Below, piece after piece: positions 58,660 through 64,000 of a stretch of 64,000 nucleotides of DNA. How positions within the stretch are numbered: the stretch's first letter is position 1; every line of letters begins with the position of its first letter. This DNA comes from Ischnura elegans. Lineage: Eukaryota; Arthropoda; Insecta; Odonata; Coenagrionidae. Location of the stretch: contig NC_060251.1 in NCBI RefSeq assembly GCF_921293095.1, positions 65,303,585-65,367,584 of the forward strand. The letters are read 5' to 3'. The translations under genes and the position numbers were made by a program. Under the pieces are notes generated by a model. It did no database searches, was not told the DNA's origin, and was given only the letters and a program-made list of their open reading frames with translations.

Positions 58660-58799
58660 AATAGTTAAAATAATTTTTTTATTCATAGTAATTAATCACA
58701 ATTACTGTGAATTACATCGCCGTTTACGTGGTAGGATTAAAATACATATCACTAGCTTGCGGTTGAGTAACTTAGTAATAGTATGGAAAGCTAAACTTT

Positions 58800-59136
58800 T
58801 TGTACGACGTATGTATGTCTGTCCGCTAAGCGTTTCCATACGACTGCTTGGATTGCTACCAAAGTTAGGTTCATCTCATGCTATCAAACCCAGTAGTGCT
58901 ACTTTCAGTTGCGTCCGACGCGCCCTTAGTTTCATTTTCTCATTACAGTTTTTTACGTCACATCGTACCACTTCGCCGGTGTGACATCCTGCCGAGTAGG
59001 CACACCCCTTTGACACACTCAATGGGGAAAACAAAATTCCTGCTTTGTGACCTTGAATTCCATGTTTCAAGTTTCCCTGGGTATTCAACTTCTCTGGGTA
59101 CTATCCCTCCCGAGCAGCACCGGGTGGTCTGCTAGT
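58800..59136 (+). mobile_element. Helitron-like 3' end
   Basis: The stretch starts with TATGTATGTCTGTCCGCTAA and ends with CCCGAGCAGCACCGGGTGGT followed by CTGCTAG|T, that is a GC-rich hairpin then CTAG before T, the usual Helitron 3' signature. The 5' terminus was not located and no Rep/helicase is present. Confidence 0.5.
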
Positions 59137-59219
59137 TTATTGATAAATGACACCAATTTTGTTTTTCGGTTTCATCTCCTACCTAAATTTTACGTAAGTA
59201 TTATGACGGTGGTTACGGT

Positions 59220-59660
59220 TAACAATAAATCGGCAAATTCATTCACCCCCGCCATGGTTCCTCCGTGCGCATCCAATCACATTCTACCCCGCTAACTGCA
59301 CTCGTCGCTGTTTTAATCCTCTTTTTCTCTCGCCTTCCCGTTCCATTCCCTTCCTCCAGCCCTTCCGTCGCCGAAATGAGACGATGGCGGCGAGACCCCT
59401 TAGCCACTCAATGCTCCCGCGCAGCAGGACGGGAAACAAAAAACGAGCGGGACCCCGTCGTGTGGTATAAGGGATTGCTTTGCCCTTCCGGCCCCCGTTG
59501 CATTGCGGGAAACCGAAAAAAAAGCAGCGGATCAAGAGCGATGCACTCACTCTCCTCCCCCAATTCTCAGCGGGACATGGAGGCGCGCCTCTTTTCGGCA
59601 CGGCGATATCCGCGTGCTCTACTTGCATCCTCGTTTTGACTCGCGATTTCGACCACTGTT
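59220..59660. promoter_or_regulatory. CpG-island-like patch
   Basis: High GC and CpG, with GTGGTATAAGGG (TATA-like, near 59461). Both strands carry overlapping Arg/Pro/Ser-rich frames expected of such composition. No gene could be tied to it. Confidence 0.25.
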
Positions 59661-59731
59661 GCCGCCTTTTGGACACACTCATCGTTGGTCAGCAATTACA
59701 GCCCATATTAGTTTGCTGGATGGAAATTTAA

Positions 59732-59943
59732 TAAGGCCGTTTTACATGGGGCACGTAATTGCGCAATCTGATGTATATACGAAGGCGCAATAAAAATTGC
59801 GTCGTGTGAAGGGGGAAATCGCTAGAATGCATGGATGCGAGATGGAAAAACATCCCCTGCTCTAATTCCGAGCTCGAATTCTCGCAATTTCAAAAATGTT
59901 TTCAGTGCTAACCTGCGTAATGACGTCTCGTGTAAAACGGCCA
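59732..59943 (+). mobile_element. MITE, GGCCGTTTTACAC family (copy C)
   Basis: Ends TAAGGCCGTTTTACATGGGG and, inverted, GTGGCCGTTTTACACGAGAC. Subterminal CACGTAATTGCGCAATCTGA and the interior agree with copies B and D. Same orientation as its neighbour D, 29 bp away. Confidence 0.85.
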
Positions 59944-59972
59944 CAAAAGTATGTTTGTTCACTACGGATTCT

Positions 59973-60210
59973 AAAGGCCGTTTTACACGGGGCATGTACT
60001 TGCAAAGTCTGACGTGTTCACGAAGGTGCAGTCAAAGTTTCGTCGTTTAAAGCTGTGAATTGCTAGAACACATGCGAGAATGCGTGGACGTGAGATGGCA
60101 AAATAGCCCCTGTTCTAATTTCGTTCCTGCATTCGCGCAATTCCGCGCCACTTTAGAAATTAATGCAGTTCTAACCTGCGCAATTCCATGCCCCGTGTAA
60201 AACGGCCTTT
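59973..60210 (+). mobile_element. MITE, GGCCGTTTTACAC family (copy D, best preserved)
   Basis: Ends AAAGGCCGTTTTACACGGGG and, inverted, AAAGGCCGTTTTACACGGGG are identical over at least 20 bp, giving a 238-bp element. No coding sequence. TA flanks (CTA/ TATA) suggest a short AT-rich target, but the exact duplication is ambiguous. Confidence 0.88.
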
Positions 60211-60283
60211 ATATCCATTTGGCTAACTTTTCTAATTAATACTTCCTGCTAATTTTCCCAATTTATTCCAATTTAATTTGAAT

Positions 60284-60902
60284 GAAAAAGAGAGTTGGCA
60301 ATTTTTCCACAAATTAATTTAATAATGTAAGTACGACGCGTTTCAACCGTCGGGTCAATTTCAAGTCGTCATCATCATCAATAGTCAACAATCCTAAGAT
60401 TGGTTTGACGCTACTCACCATTCCTCTATCCTATCCTCTAGCCTTTTCGTAGAAATTTCGTGTTTCTTCTCTTTTACATCCTTTATAACATGTGCTATGT
60501 AATTAATTCGGGGCCGCCCCTTGCCCCTCTACGATTGCATTCATCAGGCTATCATGCCTCATAATGTGGCCAACTAAGTTGTCCCGTCTTCTCATTATGG
60601 TTTTTAATAGACTTCTCTTTTATCCACATAATGTCGATATTTTGCTATTTTAAACTTAGTTTCATGAGCGGAAGCCGATTAGCGCTCTAAGATATTTTCG
60701 CTGAAGTTAGGACCAATATATTGACCTTGTAATGTTTCCAATGGGTATAAGATCAAAGAATTGAAAGAATAGAAGTAACTGAGGCCGGCGGCATGTGGTG
60801 GAATAACATCCTGATTTATTGAAAGAGAGGGATGGAAATTTTTCCACAAATTTATTTAATAGGTAATGTTCGACGCGTTTCAATCGTCAGGTAATTTTCA
60901 AG
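60284..60902. repeat. 82-bp direct repeats (60284-60365, 60821-60902), Penelope-style termini
   Basis: Both copies contain AATTTTTCCACAAATT, CGACGCGTTTCAA(C/T)CGTC and AATTTCAAG/AATTTTCAAG, with about 80 percent agreement. ACGCGTTTCAACCGTCGGGT is typical text of Penelope terminal repeats. The interior has no Penelope protein; instead a LINE fragment lies there. Confidence 0.65.
60370..60660 (-). mobile_element. LINE ORF2 C-terminal fragment
   Basis: On the minus strand MRRRDNLVGHIMRHDSLMNA followed by IVEG is read, the NLIGHxLRHDxLxxxxxEG motif of the LINE family at 1-60. It lies between the two 82-bp repeats. Confidence 0.7.
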
Positions 60903-63089
60903 AAATCAGTATGTCATTCCTCTGCTTCTTACCTGCCTAAATTCCCAAGAAAGAAATAATCTCTAAACTTGTTCGTGAAAAATACTCTCTTTTGCGTACT
61001 GTACTCCAATGAATTGGCTATTAGATCAGTCTGTAATTCGGCCGGGATTCCAGTCCTTCGGAAAATTTCATATAGTTAACGTGTTAACTAAACGATGCAA
61101 TAATGATAGAAATATTTTTTTGATGAAGTTACTGACCTTGAATTTTCTACAATAACAATAAAAATATGTATGTAACTCCATTGTAGATCCTATTTGCCGC
61201 TATGAATGAAAGGAATAAATCTTACGATGGCAGAAACCAATGTAGGGCCAGGGATAAATATTTTATGCTATAGGGGTAAATGTTTTATGAAAAAAATCAT
61301 TTCATTGTTGATTACACAGCTGTTTGTATTGAGTGGAGAGTCGCGTCAAACCGATCTTAGGATTTTTGACCAGTGATGAAGTGATCCACCTGCTTGCGAA
61401 AAACGTTCTCTATGCCCGAGACGCCATTTTTTCTCATCGTTCCCATGAATCCATACGTTCTATCCTTGCTGGCACTTTGACAGAGACGAGGATACCAAAT
61501 TCGCGTTGGCCTTTCGTAACCTATCTGCGAACGCGGTTTTCGCGGGGTTCCTCTTTCACCATACTTTTTGCAGAAATACTTTATGTGAGTATTTTGGCAA
61601 CGTGCGTTAATGGTTCTATTAACGCTCAGCTTGGCGTCTCCCATCTTGCGACTTTTGTCAGCCTCGGCCAATGATTTAGTCTAATTATGGAGACCCTATT
61701 AAGCTACGAGGTAGCTATGGTTCGCGACAATCCCCAGGATATAGAAAAAAATGTACACTATAAGTACGCTCTTTGCGGCGATGAGCGAGAGAGATGGGAA
61801 TCGTATTTTTAACCTGTTAAAGAAGAGGTCTTATCGATATAATTTGTCGCTCAAACAATGAACCGAATGAGTACGAGTAGTAGCCATCGTTTTTTATACA
61901 GCTTTTGGAATTCACATCTCCATTTAGGTGAAAGGTTAGCAGTGAAACATTTTCCGGATTTAAGATTTGTGGGGCATCACTGGGTCAAGAATGCTTTCCT
62001 CTGTCATGTCTGCGTTTACAGGTGTTTCCGTTATAACAAGTTTTCGACTTTTATTAGGAATGTATTATTCTTCGAATGAAGCAATAACGCGAAGATTTTA
62101 AGACAGGTTTATGGGTCATAAGAGGGCGAGGAAAACGTCTGATTCCACCGTCACTCCCAGGTTAAATTCCGATCTCGCTCATTCAAATTAATTTTGCTTC
62201 CAAAAATTTCTTGACATATCCTGCTGAGAAAAATATATCGCGTGTGAGCTAAATTATCGATATCTATTTTTTTATGTGAACTTGATAAAATATTTTAGCA
62301 TTTCTGGAAAAAGTATCAATTATTCAGTCTGCTGGTTTTCTTTATTTTGTAACGTAAACATACAGAGGCAGGGTTGTTGTAGGTGATGGACATCTGAAAA
62401 AAGTCAGGGAATTTGAAAATGGTGAGGATCACGTGGGAGATGTAAGGGAATATCGTCATTTGCATCAGGAAAAATTTCCATTATGACGCGCGAATTAATA
62501 GTCCCGCTACTGTCAGCTAGCTGACTGCTTCCATCTTTGAAATTGAACGATGCGTTATCTTTACCTTTGGAAATGCAAATTCAATTGGGTATTAAACCAT
62601 GTTTCATGTTCTTTTAGGAAAATTAAGATTCTTATGGCATTGTATTGAATTTCATTGTTTATACTTTATCGACAGATTATTGTTATGTTTAAATACTTGC
62701 AACCACTTCTAGAAGAATATTAAACCGCTCCGACGTCAGCTTCGCCTTGTCTCTTCCGCAGAAAATTTGACCGTGATACGATCTGATGATATCTGAGCAG
62801 TGTTTACATTGAAACTTGAATCGTGTGTTATGTTGGCCGTTATAGGGTGGCTTCCTATTATTTTATTATTGCCATTCGTTTAAACTGGGATTTCAAAAAC
62901 CAAATAATTTGTATATTATGAAAACCCTAATGGTGGGTAACGAATAGCTATCAATGCATTTCGTCTTCTTTGATGAAGGAAACTACCCTATTAGCCGAGC
63001 AGAGCGAAAATTTTATGCAATGATCGAAAATATAGTGTTGAAACGTCTGGGGAGATTAAGATTTTTTTAGAGGACAGGCTGGGAGTATA
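60903..63089. other. Intergenic DNA
   Basis: Opposed frames at 61333-61674 have no recognised domain; the plus-strand start (SRVKPILGFLTSD) echoes the 3' end of the LINE family above. Nothing else recognised. Confidence 0.35.
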
Positions 63090-63239
63090 AATTCGCGACT
63101 CTTGCGACAACCCTGCTGAGGATTGACTTACGTGAGACACAAAAATATTTCGTCTTAAGGCTCTGCCATAAAAATGACAGCTTTTACGATTGTCTCACGA
63201 AATTCAATCCTCAACAGGGTGTTACAAGATTCACGAATT
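63090..63239. repeat. Foldback with about 48-bp arms
   Basis: AATTCGCGACTCTTGCGACA at the left and, inverted, AATTCGTGAATCTTGTAACA at the right run on to TGAGGATTGA and GTGAGACA, about 80 percent matched, with a loop of about 55 bases. No coding sequence; possibly a MITE or another solo Penelope-type terminus. Confidence 0.55.
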
Positions 63240-64000
63240 CATATTCCAAAACTTTTCGCTAATGAAAACCTTTATTTCCCATGACGTTTTTGCTCACTCT
63301 TTTGGTTGCATTGCATTTTTGCTCGACTCGGCTAATCACGGCCAAAATAACGCATCATTCGTTTCATTGGAAAATCTGCTTCGATACCGTCAGCTCGTAT
63401 CGTGGTCAAATTTTATACGGCAGAAATATGGCGAAGCTGATCTCGGAGCGATATAGTTTTATTCTAGAATTTGTTGGAAGTAACAAAACATAACAATTAG
63501 CTGTCTCTTTTTGATGGAGCCTCTGCCTTCAGACAAAATATTTTTTTAAATTTTCTCTAATTAGCCATTGCGCATAGATAACTTTATCACGGTCTCTTTG
63601 CCGAAGTCAAAATTCCTCACCTATGTAAACGTTGTGCTGCTAGTCGCGTTTATTTTTTACCGAGTACGTACTTTGTTGGTAGTGTTGTACGCGGAACAGC
63701 AAGGTGATACTTGTGCGTATCATTTAATTATTTAGCAAATTTCAGCCTGTTAATATGGATATTTTTGTGTTTCTGTAATTTTCAATTTTAAGTCATATTT
63801 TAACTTATGCTTGAAAATAACGATGCAGTAAGTGTCTTCATTAAATAATTCGTAAAGTAAAAATTGTCGTTGTAAGTCATCCGTATATTATCTTCTGTCT
63901 CAGATCACCGATACCGAAATTTCGATCAGATTCCTGATACTAAGGGGAGAAGAATTTTGAGATATAACTCAATCATGAGAATAAATTCGCTGGAATAAAA
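63240..64000. other. Window end, nothing recognised
   Basis: Short frames only (63190-63456, 63281-63493) with no recognisable content. Confidence 0.4.

Noticed and set aside
61333-61674. Opposed 113- and 104-codon frames
   Set aside because: Both strands are open over the same GC-richer DNA, neither has a recognisable domain, and the left edge looks like LINE flank.

Overview
The window looks like nuclear DNA of an arthropod, most likely an insect. It is AT-rich, its genes are split by long introns, and there are no operons or ribosome-binding sites. It carries several recognisable host genes in a dense field of LINEs, Penelope-like elements, hAT, PIF/Harbinger and foldback elements, and tRNA-derived SINEs. 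The species cannot be fixed from the sequence. I saw no LTR retroelement, endogenous virus, Polinton or CRISPR array.

Host genes, left to right. (1) The last two exons of a folliculin-interacting protein gene (FNIP, + strand, 2031-5891). (2) A complete five-exon spindle-checkpoint MAD2 gene (- strand, 14139-15827), with a possible divergent first exon of an unknown gene about 500 bp upstream (16327-16396). (3) A five-exon gene for a secreted, group 7 mite-allergen-like (BPI/SMP-type) lipid-binding protein (- strand, 19756-31243); its introns hold most of the mobile DNA in the middle of the window. (4) An intronless MICOS MIC19/MIC25-like twin-CX9C gene (+ strand, 39480-39941), 186 bp beyond the end of a 5.56 kb Harbinger element. 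(5) A two-exon gene for an 884-residue secreted Pro/His/Ser-rich protein (- strand, 42701-46494).

Mobile DNA. One long LINE (minus strand, about 8320-11500), a 5'-truncated LINE (16700-18046) and several LINE 3' tails. A Penelope-like element with inverted termini (20379-21886) lies inside the allergen-like gene, and several Penelope-style terminal repeats have little or no body between them. Two hAT MITEs have exact 8-bp target duplications. A four-copy MITE family begins GGCCGTTTTACAC. A foldback family (31851-32080 and 476-572) has 10-11 bp target duplications. Other items are a Helitron-like 3' end, a 52-bp satellite, a 78-bp minisatellite, and a tRNA-like sequence inside an almost perfect palindrome (55505-55677).

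From about 47 kb to the end I find no convincing protein-coding gene. That stretch is repeats, SINEs and a few CpG-rich, promoter-like patches. The genes do not form one pathway: FNIP is nutrient signalling, MAD2 is mitosis, MIC19 is mitochondrial cristae, and the other two are secreted proteins.
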